A stretch of 64,000 bases of DNA from DSWT01 sp035373625 (GTDB taxonomy: Bacteria > Chloroflexota > Anaerolineae > B4-G1 > SLSP01), in the NCBI GenBank assembly GCA_035373625.1, contig DAOSNS010000010.1:53357-117356 (forward strand), written 5' to 3'. Numbering within the stretch: the stretch's first letter is position 1; each line of letters begins with the position of its first letter. A program made the translations under genes and the position numbers. The notes under the pieces are model-generated. The model was not told the DNA's origin, did not search any database, and saw only the letters and a program-made list of their open reading frames with translations. Below, one piece after another: positions 1-7,692 of this stretch.

Positions 1-1719
1 CGTGACATCCGCATCGGCTATATGCCGCAAATCCCCGATTTCAAAAGCGAGGGGACCCTGTGGGAAGCTATGAAGGCCGTTTTTGCCGATCTCCAGGCCC
101 AGCAAGAGACGTTGCACCGCCTGGAAGAGCAAATGGCCTCATCCGACGTCGCCGAGCGTGAGATGGCGATGGCCCGCTATGGCGTGCTGCTGGAAAAGTT
201 CGAGCGGGCCGGCGGCTTCACCTACGAAGCGCGGATCGGACAGGTCCTCGGCGGTCTGGGATTCCGCAAGGATGAGTTCGACATGCCGGTGGCTTATCTC
301 AGCGGCGGCGAAAAAACGCGCGCGCTGCTGGCCCGACTGCTGCTGGAAGAACCCGACCTGCTGCTGCTGGACGAGCCGACCAATCACCTCGACCTGGAAG
401 GCATCGAGTGGCTGGAAGAACAGCTCAAAGGCTGGAAGGGTGGGATTATCGTCGTAGCGCACGACCGTGAGTTCCTGGACACCATCGCCAATCGTGTGAT
501 CGAGATGGAGTTCGGTCGCATTGAAACTTATCGCGGCAATTACACCGCCTACGTCCAACAGCGTGCCGACCGTCGCCGGCAACAGCAAATCGCCTATGAG
601 ACTCAACAACAGGAAATCGCCAAAACCGAGGACTACATCCGCCGTTACATGGCCGGGCAACGCACAGCGCAGGCCAAAGGACGGCTGCGGCGGCTGGAAC
701 GGGTAGAGCGCCTTGAACGCCCCATTGAGCAGCAGCACATTCACATCAACCTGCAAACCACTTTGCGCAGTGGCGACCTGGTTCTCGGTCTGTACAATCT
801 ACAAGTCGGTTACACCCCGGAAGCTCCGCTGGTCACGGTTGAAGAAGCCGAAATTCGCCGCCGGCAGCGGGTGGCGCTGGTCGGCCCGAACGGCTCCGGT
901 AAGACGACGCTGTTGCGCACCATCCTGCGCGAGCTGAAGCCGCTGCATGGCCGCATGCGCATCGGCTCGGCGGTGCATATCGGCTATTTCGCACAGGTGC
1001 AGGAGCATCTGATTGCGGGAAAGAACGTGCTCGACACACTCCTCGATGCCGGCATGGCGTCCGTCGCCGAGACGCGCTCGTTCCTGGCGCGGTACGGCTT
1101 CCGCGGCGACGACGTTTTCAAGGACGTCGGTGTGCTCTCCGGCGGCGAGCGTGCACGGGTGGCCCTGGCAATCCTGGCCCTGGAAAAGGCCAACTTCCTG
1201 CTGCTGGACGAGCCGACCAACCACCTGGACATCCCTTCGCAGGAAGTGCTGCAAGAGGTGATCACCGACTTCAACGGGACGGTGCTGCTGGTGAGCCACG
1301 ACCGTTATCTCATCCGCGAGGTGGCAACGCAGGTGTGGGCCATCGCCGACGGAAAATTGCACGTCTTCGCGGAGGGCTATCCGGCCTATGCGGCATGGCA
1401 CCAGGAATATCGCAGCGGCGGTTCATCGAGCATGCAGCGCCGTGAGGAAGAGGCCCGGGCACGCCGGGAAGCCGAGCGTCAAATCGAGCGGGAGCGCGAA
1501 CGGGCGCTGGCCCGTCAGCGAAAGCAATTGGACGCCCTGGAAACTCAGATCCACACGCTTGAAACACGTTTGCGCGAGTTGACGGCAGCCTTGGACCTCG
1601 CCGGACGCGCCCAAGATGTGGCTCGCGTCGCCAAGCTCGGCACGGAATACCATCACGTCGAAGCGGACCTCAATCATCTACTGGAAGAATGGGCAAGTGT
1701 GGCGGAATTGAAGGAGTAG
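1..1719 (+). CDS. ABC-F family ATPase (Uup/EttA-like), 5' end missing
   Basis: The reading frame is open from base 1, so the true start and the first Walker A lie outside the window. Visible parts, numbered from base 1, are the first-domain signature LSGGEK (about residue 100) and LLLLDEPTNHLD, then a second complete ABC domain with GPNGSGKT (about 295), LSGGER (about 379) and again LDEPTNHLD. A charged linker lies between the domains and a coiled-coil C-terminal tail follows residue 470. Two ABC domains, no membrane segments and DEPTNHLD in both are the hallmarks of ABC-F proteins, soluble factors that act on the ribosome; some members confer antibiotic protection. Uup- or YfmR-like is the best guess because of the C-terminal coiled coil. 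Which ABC-F subfamily it belongs to cannot be settled here. coaE follows after 3 bp. Confidence 0.93.
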   Translation, partial: RDIRIGYMPQIPDFKSEGTLWEAMKAVFADLQAQQETLHRLEEQMASSDVAEREMAMARYGVLLEKFERAGGFTYEARIGQVLGGLGFRKDEFDMPVAYLSGGEKTRALLARLLLEEPDLLLLDEPTNHLDLEGIEWLEEQLKGWKGGIIVVAHDREFLDTIANRVIEMEFGRIETYRGNYTAYVQQRADRRRQQQIAYETQQQEIAKTEDYIRRYMAGQRTAQAKGRLRRLERVERLERPIEQQHIHINLQTTLRSGDLVLGLYNLQVGYTPEAPLVTVEEAEIRRRQRVALVGPNGSGKTTLLRTILRELKPLHGRMRIGSAVHIGYFAQVQEHLIAGKNVLDTLLDAGMASVAETRSFLARYGFRGDDVFKDVGVLSGGERARVALAILALEKANFLLLDEPTNHLDIPSQEVLQEVITDFNGTVLLVSHDRYLIREVATQVWAIADGKLHVFAEGYPAYAAWHQEYRSGGSSSMQRREEEARARREAERQIERERERALARQRKQLDALETQIHTLETRLRELTAALDLAGRAQDVARVAKLGTEYHHVEADLNHLLEEWASVAELKE

Positions 1720-1722
1720 AAA

Positions 1723-2400
1723 ATGGGAAATGGCGAATGGCAAATGGCAAATGGGGAGTCTCCCAATCACCAATCACCAATCCCTACTCCCTATTCCCTC
1801 CTCCCTACTCCACCGTATCGCATTGGCTTGACGGGCAACATTGCCACAGGGAAGTCCGTTGTTGGGCGGATGCTGGCAGAGTTGGGGGCCGAACGCATTG
1901 ACGCGGATCAGGTCGCCCATGCGGTCATCGCGCCCGACGGCGCAGCCTATGCTGCCGTCGTTGCTGCGTTTGGGCCGGACATCCTCGCCTCCGACGGGAC
2001 GATTGACCGCCGCAAACTCGGCGACATTGTCTTTAGCGACCCTGAAGCGTTGGCGCGGCTGGAACAACTCACCCATCCAGCAATCATCGCCATCATCGAA
2101 GCGCGTATTGCTGCGAGCCGTGCGCCCGCCGTGGTCGTGGAAGCCATCAAATTGCTGGAAAGCGGCATCGCCGATGATTATGACGCCATCTGGGTCACAA
2201 CATGCCCGGAAGCAGAACAACTCACGCGGCTGATGCGTTCCCGTGGTCTCACCCGTGAATCCGCCCTGCGCCGCATCCATGCGCAGCCACCGCAAGCCGA
2301 GAAGCTCGCCCGCGCCGATGTGATCATTGACACGAGCGGCAGCCTCGACGCTACCCGCGCGCAGGTCATCGCCGCGTGGGAAAACATAAAACGTAAATGA
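1723..2400 (+). CDS. coaE: Dephospho-CoA kinase with repeat-derived N-terminal extension
   Basis: CoaE phosphorylates the 3'-OH of dephospho-CoA, the last step of CoA synthesis. The P-loop GNIATGKS is at residues 38-45, followed by the family pattern IDADQVAHAV, the YDAIWVTTCP strand and RIHAQ near the C-terminus. The core begins at about residue 33 (RIGLTGN). The first 31 residues are low-complexity and are encoded by an imperfect repeat rich in AATGGCAAATGG and CCAATCACCAATCCC, a kind of tract that recurs in non-coding parts of the window (for example 16828-16855). No other ATG lies near the core and no good ribosome site precedes 1723, so the real start is uncertain; a TTG or GTG start or translational coupling to the upstream gene is possible. 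The 3' end overlaps the next start by 4 bp (ATGA). Confidence 0.9.
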   Translation: MGNGEWQMANGESPNHQSPIPTPYSLLPTPPYRIGLTGNIATGKSVVGRMLAELGAERIDADQVAHAVIAPDGAAYAAVVAAFGPDILASDGTIDRRKLGDIVFSDPEALARLEQLTHPAIIAIIEARIAASRAPAVVVEAIKLLESGIADDYDAIWVTTCPEAEQLTRLMRSRGLTRESALRRIHAQPPQAEKLARADVIIDTSGSLDATRAQVIAAWENIKRK

Positions 2401-3155
2401 CCAAAAAGTATCTCCGCACGTCCGACGTCGCCAAAGCTGCCGGATGCCATCCCAACACCGTGCGACTGTACGAGACGTTGGGATTTATCCCGCCCGTCTC
2501 CAGAGCGGCAAACGGCTACCGGCAATTCACCGAAGCGCACGTTGATTGTATGCTGCTGGCGCGGCTGGCCTTTCGCGGCCCATTTCCCGGCAGTGCAATC
2601 CGGCGTTCCGTCCTCGCGCTGGTCAGGCAGGCCGCTACAGGCGACCTGGGCGGCGCGCTCGAAGCCGCCTATGCCCACCTGGCATTAGTCCAGGCCGAGC
2701 GCGCGCAAGCTGAAAGCGCCGTGCGCTTGCTGGAACGGTGGGCGCAGAGAACGTCCGCCGACGCCACGCGCGCGCCCTTGCGCATCGGCGAAACGGCGAA
2801 ATTGCTGGGGGTCAGCGTGGATATGCTACGCAATTGGGAACGCAACGGCCTGCTCGACGTGCCGCGCGATCCCGACAACGGCTACCGCTACTACGGCGCA
2901 GAGGAAATCAGCCGGCTGCGGGTGATTCGGATGCTCATCCACGCTGGATACAGCATCATGGCGATCTTGCGGATGCTCTTGCAGCTCGACCGGGGCTTAG
3001 CCGGTGACCTCAGACAGGCGATTGACACGCCCGCGCCCGACGAAGACGTCTACTCCGCCGCCGACCGCTGGCTGACGGCGCTCGCGGAGCAGGAGCAGCG
3101 CGCTATGGACATCATCGGGCATTTGGAGATGATGATCGGCAAGCAGAATCGTTAA
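2397..3155 (+). CDS. Transcriptional regulator with two MerR-type DNA-binding domains
   Basis: The 252-residue product has one MerR-like winged helix at about residues 5-70 (SDVAKAAGCHPNTVRLYE, then NGYRQF) and a second at about 128-195 (IGETAKLLGVSVDMLRNWE, then NGYRYY). A usual MerR protein has a single N-terminal DNA-binding domain, dimerises through a coiled coil and senses a ligand at its C-terminus. Here the spacer between the two domains is helical and rich in Ala, Arg and Glu, and the C-terminal 50 residues are also helical. No metal-binding cysteine pattern is visible, so the effector is unknown. The start overlaps coaE by 4 bp, which suggests cotranscription. A strong hairpin follows the stop. 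Confidence 0.85.
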   Translation: MTKKYLRTSDVAKAAGCHPNTVRLYETLGFIPPVSRAANGYRQFTEAHVDCMLLARLAFRGPFPGSAIRRSVLALVRQAATGDLGGALEAAYAHLALVQAERAQAESAVRLLERWAQRTSADATRAPLRIGETAKLLGVSVDMLRNWERNGLLDVPRDPDNGYRYYGAEEISRLRVIRMLIHAGYSIMAILRMLLQLDRGLAGDLRQAIDTPAPDEDVYSAADRWLTALAEQEQRAMDIIGHLEMMIGKQNR

Positions 3156-3159
3156 ACAA

Positions 3160-3199
3160 AAGCCTTCACACATCGGAAACACCGATTGCGTGAAGGCTT
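3160..3199 (+). terminator. Hairpin terminator after the MerR-like gene
   Basis: AGCCTTCAC (3161-3169) pairs with GTGAAGGCT (3190-3198), and an inner stem ATCGG/CCGAT extends it. It lies 5 bp after the stop codon and between convergent genes. There is no clear T tract on the plus side. Confidence 0.65.
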
Positions 3200-3216
3200 C
3201 TGACAAAACAACCCAC

Positions 3217-4002
3217 TTACAAATCCCGCTCCCCGGCAGCGACGACCACCACATCCTCCGGCCCGTAGACGTGCCTGGCAACAAACGCATCCCACGCGCC
3301 GTCGGGCGAGCGCAGTACCGGCTCGCGCACTGCAATTCGCAATTGCGGATCGCCGGGGAAGCTAGCCGTGACACAATCGACGGGACGGCTCACGACTTGT
3401 TGATGTATATCGCCTGGCAACGTTGCGGACAAGCGAGTGCGCGTATCCGTTGCCGGAACGTAGCGCCACTCATTCACCCGCTCACCGCAGGTCTCGGTGT
3501 AGTACAAATTGCCGTCGCCGTCCCAGCCACGCAGCGCGTAGGCGCAGCGCGTCACCTCCGCGCCGATGCCGAATCCTTTGGACGGGCTTTCCCAAAGGGT
3601 AGGCAGTGTCAGCACCCGCATCGTCACGCCGGGCTGCGCCTTCACCGCCGGGCGATAATGCCGCACCACAGGCGTCACCACGACGGCCAACATCACCAAC
3701 AGCAACGCGACCCGCGCCGCCCGGCCGGGATGTCCCCACACCCAGGCCAACACGGCCAACCCCAAAACCAGCACGCTGCTCACCCAGAAGATAACCGGGT
3801 TGGAGAACAGCAAGCCAAGTGGATAAAGATAGGCGAAATCCAGTGTGGCAATCGGCATCGTCGGCGAACCGACCAGGCGCAGTCCATGCATCATGGCCAA
3901 CGCCAGATACTGTCCGAGGAACAGCAACCCACCCAACACCAGGGCCGCGACCAGCAGCCAACGTCTGCTCCGGCGCGTTTTTGACGAAGTCTCGATTGTC
4001 AT
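3217..4002 (-). CDS. Membrane protein of unknown function
   Basis: A 261-residue product with a basic N-terminus and three predicted membrane segments (about residues 14-37, 66-87 and 96-111), then a soluble domain of about 150 residues that is probably outside the membrane. The soluble part has two cysteines near a YYTETCGERVNEW stretch and an acidic C-terminal tail. I do not recognise the family. The ATG at 4002 is preceded by AAGGAGG at good spacing, which fixes the start. A 36-residue membrane peptide gene lies 110 bp upstream on the same strand and may be cotranscribed. Confidence 0.75.
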   Translation of the reverse strand: MTIETSSKTRRSRRWLLVAALVLGGLLFLGQYLALAMMHGLRLVGSPTMPIATLDFAYLYPLGLLFSNPVIFWVSSVLVLGLAVLAWVWGHPGRAARVALLLVMLAVVVTPVVRHYRPAVKAQPGVTMRVLTLPTLWESPSKGFGIGAEVTRCAYALRGWDGDGNLYYTETCGERVNEWRYVPATDTRTRLSATLPGDIHQQVVSRPVDCVTASFPGDPQLRIAVREPVLRSPDGAWDAFVARHVYGPEDVVVVAAGERDL

Positions 4003-4112
4003 GGCAACCCTCCTTTCAGTCCTTAGTCTGATAGTCGTGAGTCATATTGTCAGCTTATGCGTGTCATGGGCTTTTTGCTTGACGCAACCACCACGTTTGC
4101 CTGACACTCCTA

Positions 4113-4223
4113 TCAGTCCAACAGCCACGGCAACGCCAACAGCAAGGCGATCAACGGCAGCGCGCCCAGGAAAAGCAAGAGCAAGGTTGTCCACAGATTC
4201 GACTTTGTGTTTTGTGTATGCAT
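4113..4223 (-). CDS. Very small hydrophobic membrane peptide (36 residues)
   Basis: An ATG at 4223 is preceded by GAGGAGGG seven bases upstream, as good a ribosome site as any in the window. The product begins MHTQNTKSNLW and continues as one long Leu-rich hydrophobic helix of about 25 residues, ending PWLLD before the stop. Size and composition fit a single-span membrane peptide or a type I toxin-like or regulatory small protein. It is encoded upstream of the 261-residue membrane protein on the same strand. No homologue is recognised; the evidence is the ribosome site, codon composition and topology. Confidence 0.6.
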   Translation of the reverse strand: MHTQNTKSNLWTTLLLLFLGALPLIALLLALPWLLD

Positions 4224-4595
4224 ACCGGCCCTCCTCAAAAACGGTCAACGGATTCAACGGATGAAACGGATTGAAATCCGCCATAAGCAAAGACGCCTTT
4301 TCTCTACGAAATGTTCCCGCCCAATGTCGCGTGCGACGGAGTCGAAAAGTACGCTCCACAACGCTTGTGCTGGATCACAATCCAGCACACCCCGCGACCC
4401 AACGCCGCCGAAGACGCCGGATTATGATCCGGCGAAAGCGTGAAGGGTAAGGCTCGCTCTATCGCACGCACTCTTTCAGTTTACTGGAACATCGAGAGCA
4501 CGTCTACTGTGGAAAACTACATGCTGAAGAGGCAAATCAATCCGTGGTCATAACCCTCCACTTGCACACCAGGGTTGTAAAATGAAAATAGAGCA
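4224..4595. other. Intergenic region with two short perfect hairpins
   Basis: No gene is supported here. It starts with a motif rich in CAACGGAT/AAACGGAT (4243-4275) that resembles tracts near 7945 and 38828. Two perfect hairpins follow: a 10-bp stem at 4366-4389 and an 8-bp stem at 4415-4434, each with a 4-base loop flanked by GGAT and ATCC. The region ends at the truncated ABC ATPase remnant. Confidence 0.5.
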
Positions 4596-4846
4596 ATGCT
4601 CAAGGTGCTGTCGGGGCTGCTGCACCCGACGTCGGGGGAAGTGCGGGTGCTCGGCTTTATGCCGTGGGCGCGCCAGCACGATTATCTGCGGCGCATCAGC
4701 ATGGTGCTCGGCAACAAGAGCCAGATGCTGTGGGACATCCCGCGCACTTGCTGAATACATTGCCGGTCGCCGATCTCTCCGTCAAAGACCCGCCGATTGA
4801 AGCGGTCATTGATCAAATCTATCAAGAAGGAAAAGTGGAGGTGTGA
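4596..4846 (+). pseudogene. Remnant of an ABC-2 exporter ATP-binding subunit
   Basis: From 4596 one frame encodes LKVLSGLLHPTSGEVRVLGF, then RRISMVLGNKSQMLWDIP, the segment that normally follows the Walker A of ABC-2 type (multidrug/antibiotic-like) ATPases. It stops at 4754. From about 4750 a different frame carries VADLSVKDPPIEAVIDQIYQ, which is the typical C-terminus of the same family. The Walker A itself, the signature motif and the Walker B region are missing, so a large internal deletion and a frameshift have occurred. The remains cannot be an active ATPase. A permease remnant of the same kind of exporter lies at 5581-5808. Confidence 0.8.
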
Positions 4847-4847
4847 T

Positions 4848-5522
4848 ATGGTTCCCAAAGTTATCTTGCATACCGAAGTGAGCGTGGACGGACGCATGGA
4901 TTGGATGTCGGACGACGGGTTCCTCTATTACCGCCTGATCGCAGATTGGAAGCTGGATGCAATGATCACCGGCAGCAACACGATGCAGGTCGCCTATCCC
5001 GAACCCGACACGCCCGAAGTACAGGCCGCGGCGCCGCCGGAAAAAGCGCCGGGCTTGCAACGCCTGCTCGTCGTGGACAGCCGCGGTCGCCTGCGCTGCT
5101 GGCGGCAGATGCAGCAAAGCGAGTGGTGGGGCGAGGTGACGCTGCTGTGTTCCCGCGCCACACCAGCCGACTACATCGAAGCCGTCAAGCGGCTGGGCGT
5201 GGATGTCATCGTCGCAGGCGAGGAACAGGTTGACCTGCGCGCGGCACTGGAAGAAGCGCACGCCCGTTACGGCATCGAAGTCGTCCGCACCGACAGCGGT
5301 GGTAAACTTCACGGGGCACTGCTGCGCGCCGGCCTGGTCAGCGAGGTCAGCGTGCTGCTCAATCCGTGTCTGGTGGGCGGTACGTCCCCACGCTCGATGT
5401 TCGTCGCGCCCGACCTGGAAACGAAAGAGGGCATCATTCCCCTGCGCCTCCTGGAAGTGAAGAATATCGAAGGTGACTTCGTGTGGCTGAAATACGCGGT
5501 GGTCGAGGAGGCGACGGTATGA
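4848..5522 (+). CDS. RibD C-terminal/dihydrofolate reductase-like family protein
   Basis: The 224-residue product (from ATG 4848, behind GTGGAGGT) has the RibD-C fold pattern: HTEVSVDGRM at the N-terminus, a central ITGSNTM segment, GVDVIVAGEEQVDL, and the TDSGGKLHGALLRAGLVSEV region followed by NPCLVGG. Members reduce flavin or folate-like intermediates with NAD(P)H, and many standalone members have no known substrate. An earlier in-frame ATG at 4797 lies inside the decayed ABC ATPase and lacks a ribosome site. The gene sits between two remnants of an ABC exporter and appears to be the only intact survivor of that operon. Confidence 0.83.
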   Translation: MVPKVILHTEVSVDGRMDWMSDDGFLYYRLIADWKLDAMITGSNTMQVAYPEPDTPEVQAAAPPEKAPGLQRLLVVDSRGRLRCWRQMQQSEWWGEVTLLCSRATPADYIEAVKRLGVDVIVAGEEQVDLRAALEEAHARYGIEVVRTDSGGKLHGALLRAGLVSEVSVLLNPCLVGGTSPRSMFVAPDLETKEGIIPLRLLEVKNIEGDFVWLKYAVVEEATV

Positions 5523-5580
5523 TGCAAGGGGCAGGAGGCAGAAGACAAGATTCACGGGTCACGCATCACGTTTCACGCTG

Positions 5581-5808
5581 TTGCAGATGGCGCGTTATCC
5601 CGTGGGCCTCTACCCCGGCCGGCTGCGCCTGGTGCTCACGTGGATCGTGCCCGTCGGCGTGATGACGACGATCCCCGCACAGGCGCTCAGCGGCGAGTTA
5701 CCGGAGGGGATGCTCGCGGGCGACGTCGCGCTGGCGTTGGCGTTCTTTGCCGGCGCGACGGCGTTGTTCCGCACGGGACTCAGGCGGTACGTGAGCGCGT
5801 CAAGCTAA
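5581..5808 (+). pseudogene. Remnant of an ABC-2 exporter permease (C-terminal part)
   Basis: About 75 codons encode ARYPVGLYPGRLRLVLTWIVP, a hydrophobic segment, then a final membrane helix and a terminal GLRRYVSASS. This is how ABC-2 permeases of the DUF990-like group end (a YP.G.Y...L...L....VP.. segment and FW..GLRRY..A). The first two thirds of a normal permease are missing, and there is no ribosome site before the TTG at 5581. With the ATPase remnant at 4596-4846 it marks a deleted exporter locus. Confidence 0.7.
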
Positions 5809-5827
5809 AAACGAAAAATTGGAGCAG

Positions 5828-5867
5828 ACACAAACAGCCTCAGCTTGATGCCTGAGGCTGTTTGTGT
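5828..5867 (+). terminator. Strong hairpin after the exporter remnant
   Basis: A 16-bp perfect stem (5828-5843 with 5852-5867, core CAAACAGCCTCAG) and an 8-base loop. There is no T tract, but the position between the remnant locus and the next promoter fits a terminator. Confidence 0.65.
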
Positions 5868-5900
5868 TGGACTATACGAGCCATTTTCCAGGAAAAGGTA

Positions 5901-5928
5901 TTGACAAAATTAAGTTATATATTATAAT
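5901..5928 (+). promoter_or_regulatory. Sigma-70 promoter with overlapping AT-rich palindrome
   Basis: TTGACA (5901-5906), 16 bp, TATAAT (5923-5928). The -10 lies inside a near-palindrome around ATAATTAT (5918-5938), a likely operator. AAGGAG before the ATG at 5968 completes the start region of the DUF2089 gene. Confidence 0.75.
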
Positions 5929-5967
5929 TATCAATATAGAGCTTGAAATTATAAAGGAGATGAAACA

Positions 5968-6381
5968 ATGTACCCTGTTCCTACCGAATGTCCAGTCTGT
6001 CACGACGATTTACACGTCAGTCAATTGGTCTGCCGCACCTGCGGGGCAGAGATTCGCGGTCACTTCGAAATGGACCGCCTCTCGCAGCTCATCCCGGAGC
6101 AACGCTATTTTGTAGAGGTTTTCCTGCTCTGCGAAGGCAAGCTCAACTGCGTGCAGGATGAACTCGGCATCTCCTACCCCACCGTGCGCAGCCGCCTGGA
6201 TGAAATCATCCGCGCGTTGAAGCGCGAGCGCGTCGCGCCGGCAGCGGCTGTTCCGGCGACGCCGGCCACTCCGCCCACAACGTCGCTCATAGACACGGCA
6301 CGCCATCAGGAAATCCTGGATCGCCTCGCACGCAAGGAAATCAGCCTTGAAGAAGCGTTGCAGCTTCTTGAAGAAATCTAA
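5968..6381 (+). CDS. DUF2089 family zinc-ribbon/HTH protein
   Basis: The 137-residue product has an N-terminal zinc ribbon with C8, C11, C22 and C25, then a helix-turn-helix stretch (about residues 45-75, YFVEVFLLCEGKLNCVQDEL then YPTVRSRLDEI), an Ala/Pro/Thr linker, and a C-terminal helical hairpin (ILDRLARKEISLEEALQLL). DUF2089 proteins are thought to be small DNA-binding regulators; many are next to DUF4097 or membrane-stress genes, as here. The C-terminal hairpin resembles the end of the next product, suggesting a shared protein-protein module. A consensus promoter lies directly upstream. The next gene starts 21 bp downstream. Confidence 0.85.
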   Translation: MYPVPTECPVCHDDLHVSQLVCRTCGAEIRGHFEMDRLSQLIPEQRYFVEVFLLCEGKLNCVQDELGISYPTVRSRLDEIIRALKRERVAPAAAVPATPATPPTTSLIDTARHQEILDRLARKEISLEEALQLLEEI

Positions 6382-6402
6382 ATAAAGATAAGGAGAAAAA
6401 CA

Positions 6403-7692
6403 ATGACTACACAAACGTTTGAAATCACGGAAAAGGCCCAGATCACCGTTATCGAGTGTCTGGGAAACCTCACGGTCAAGGGGGATGATACGGACGCCGT
6501 CACCATCAAAACGGCCGGTGACCCTGCCGAACTCAGCATAAGCCAGGAAGGCGACCGGCTGACCATCCGCGCGCGGACAGATTGCCAGGTGTTCTGTCCC
6601 CCCGATGCCGTGGTGCACATTGAGGCCGTCCGCGGCGATCTCAAGGTACGCGACCTGCACGGCGACCTCACCATCGTCAGCGTCAACGGGGATGCCTCGC
6701 TGCGCGAAGTCGGCCCCACGACCATTCAGAGCGTCGCGGGTGACCTGCGCGCTCGAAACATCAGCGGCAACCTCAGTGTACAGTCTGTCGCGGGCGACGC
6801 GCGCATTGATGTCGTATCCGGCGAGACGTCCCTCGCAAGCGTCGGCAGTGACCTCAAGGCCGAGGGACTGAGCCAGGGACTCAATGCTGCGAGTGTCGGC
6901 TCCGATGTACGCCTGGAACCGCCCTTTACCGCCGGCATGGAGTATGTTGTGCGCGCCGGCAGTGATCTTGTCATCCGCCTGCCGGAAGATGCCAACGTGC
7001 GCTTTGAACTGCAAGCCGGCGGTGGTGTGCGCACCACGATCCCCAATCTGGAACTGCACCAGGAAGGCGGCATGTTCACCGGCGCATTGGGTGAAGGCGC
7101 AGCCCTCATCGAGGCGCAGGTTGGTGGACGGGTGCTCATCAAGGTCTACGGCGTCGAGGGAGAATATGACAAGGACTTCGACTTCGATTTCGACATTGAC
7201 CTCAGCTTCCTCGACACGCTGAACGACCTCGGCCCGATGATCGAAGCCCGCGTGGCTCAGGCGATGGCCGGACTGGAAGCCGGTCTGCAAGAGGGTCTGC
7301 GTTATATTGACGGCGACCGCATCCGTATGCACATCGAACGCGCCGCCGAACATGCGCAGCGCGCCGCCGAACGGGTCGCCGAGCAAGCACGCCGGGCCGC
7401 CGAACGCGAGGCCGAGCACGCCCGTCGCGCCGCCGAACGCGAGGCCGAACGCGCCCGCATGCGCGCCGAGCACGCCGAGCGCCGGTGGCAACGCGCCAGC
7501 GGGTACCCTACCCCACCGACGCCGCCCACTCCGCCCACCCCGCCCACACCCCCCACGCCACCCGAAACGCCGGCAGCGCCCGCGCCCACGGCCGATGAGC
7601 TACGCGAGGAACGCTTGCAAGTCCTGCGCATGGTCCAGGAAGGCACGCTGACGCCCGAAGACGCCGCCAAACTTCTCGCGGCCTTGCATTAA
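6403..7692 (+). CDS. DUF4097-type beta-helix protein with coiled coil, PTPP linker and C-terminal helical hairpin
   Basis: Residues 1-240 show short repeating strands (VRGDLKV, LHGDLTI, VNGDASL, VAGDLRA, ISGNLSV, VAGDARI) typical of DUF4097/adhesin-like right-handed beta-helix proteins such as YvlB and LiaX of Firmicutes envelope-stress systems. An acidic stretch (YDKDFDFDFDIDL) follows, then at about 309-364 a coiled coil built from 11-residue Ala/Glu/Arg repeats, then PTPP repeats at about 368-387, and finally a helical hairpin (LQVLRMVQEGTLTPEDAAKLL). There is no signal peptide or membrane segment, so it is likely cytoplasmic. Same operon as the DUF2089 gene. Function is inferred only by analogy to LiaX/YvlB. 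Confidence 0.8.
   Translation: MTTQTFEITEKAQITVIECLGNLTVKGDDTDAVTIKTAGDPAELSISQEGDRLTIRARTDCQVFCPPDAVVHIEAVRGDLKVRDLHGDLTIVSVNGDASLREVGPTTIQSVAGDLRARNISGNLSVQSVAGDARIDVVSGETSLASVGSDLKAEGLSQGLNAASVGSDVRLEPPFTAGMEYVVRAGSDLVIRLPEDANVRFELQAGGGVRTTIPNLELHQEGGMFTGALGEGAALIEAQVGGRVLIKVYGVEGEYDKDFDFDFDIDLSFLDTLNDLGPMIEARVAQAMAGLEAGLQEGLRYIDGDRIRMHIERAAEHAQRAAERVAEQARRAAEREAEHARRAAEREAERARMRAEHAERRWQRASGYPTPPTPPTPPTPPTPPTPPETPAAPAPTADELREERLQVLRMVQEGTLTPEDAAKLLAALH

Noticed and set aside
4042..4359. 105-codon minus-strand frame over the small peptide gene
   Set aside because: No ribosome site and no hydrophobic or domain pattern; the 36-residue frame in another phase has both.
6010..7491. 493-codon minus-strand frame opposite DUF2089/DUF4097
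   Set aside because: Mirror of two genes with promoter and ribosome sites; the product is low-complexity Ala/Gly/Phe repeats from the coiled-coil region.
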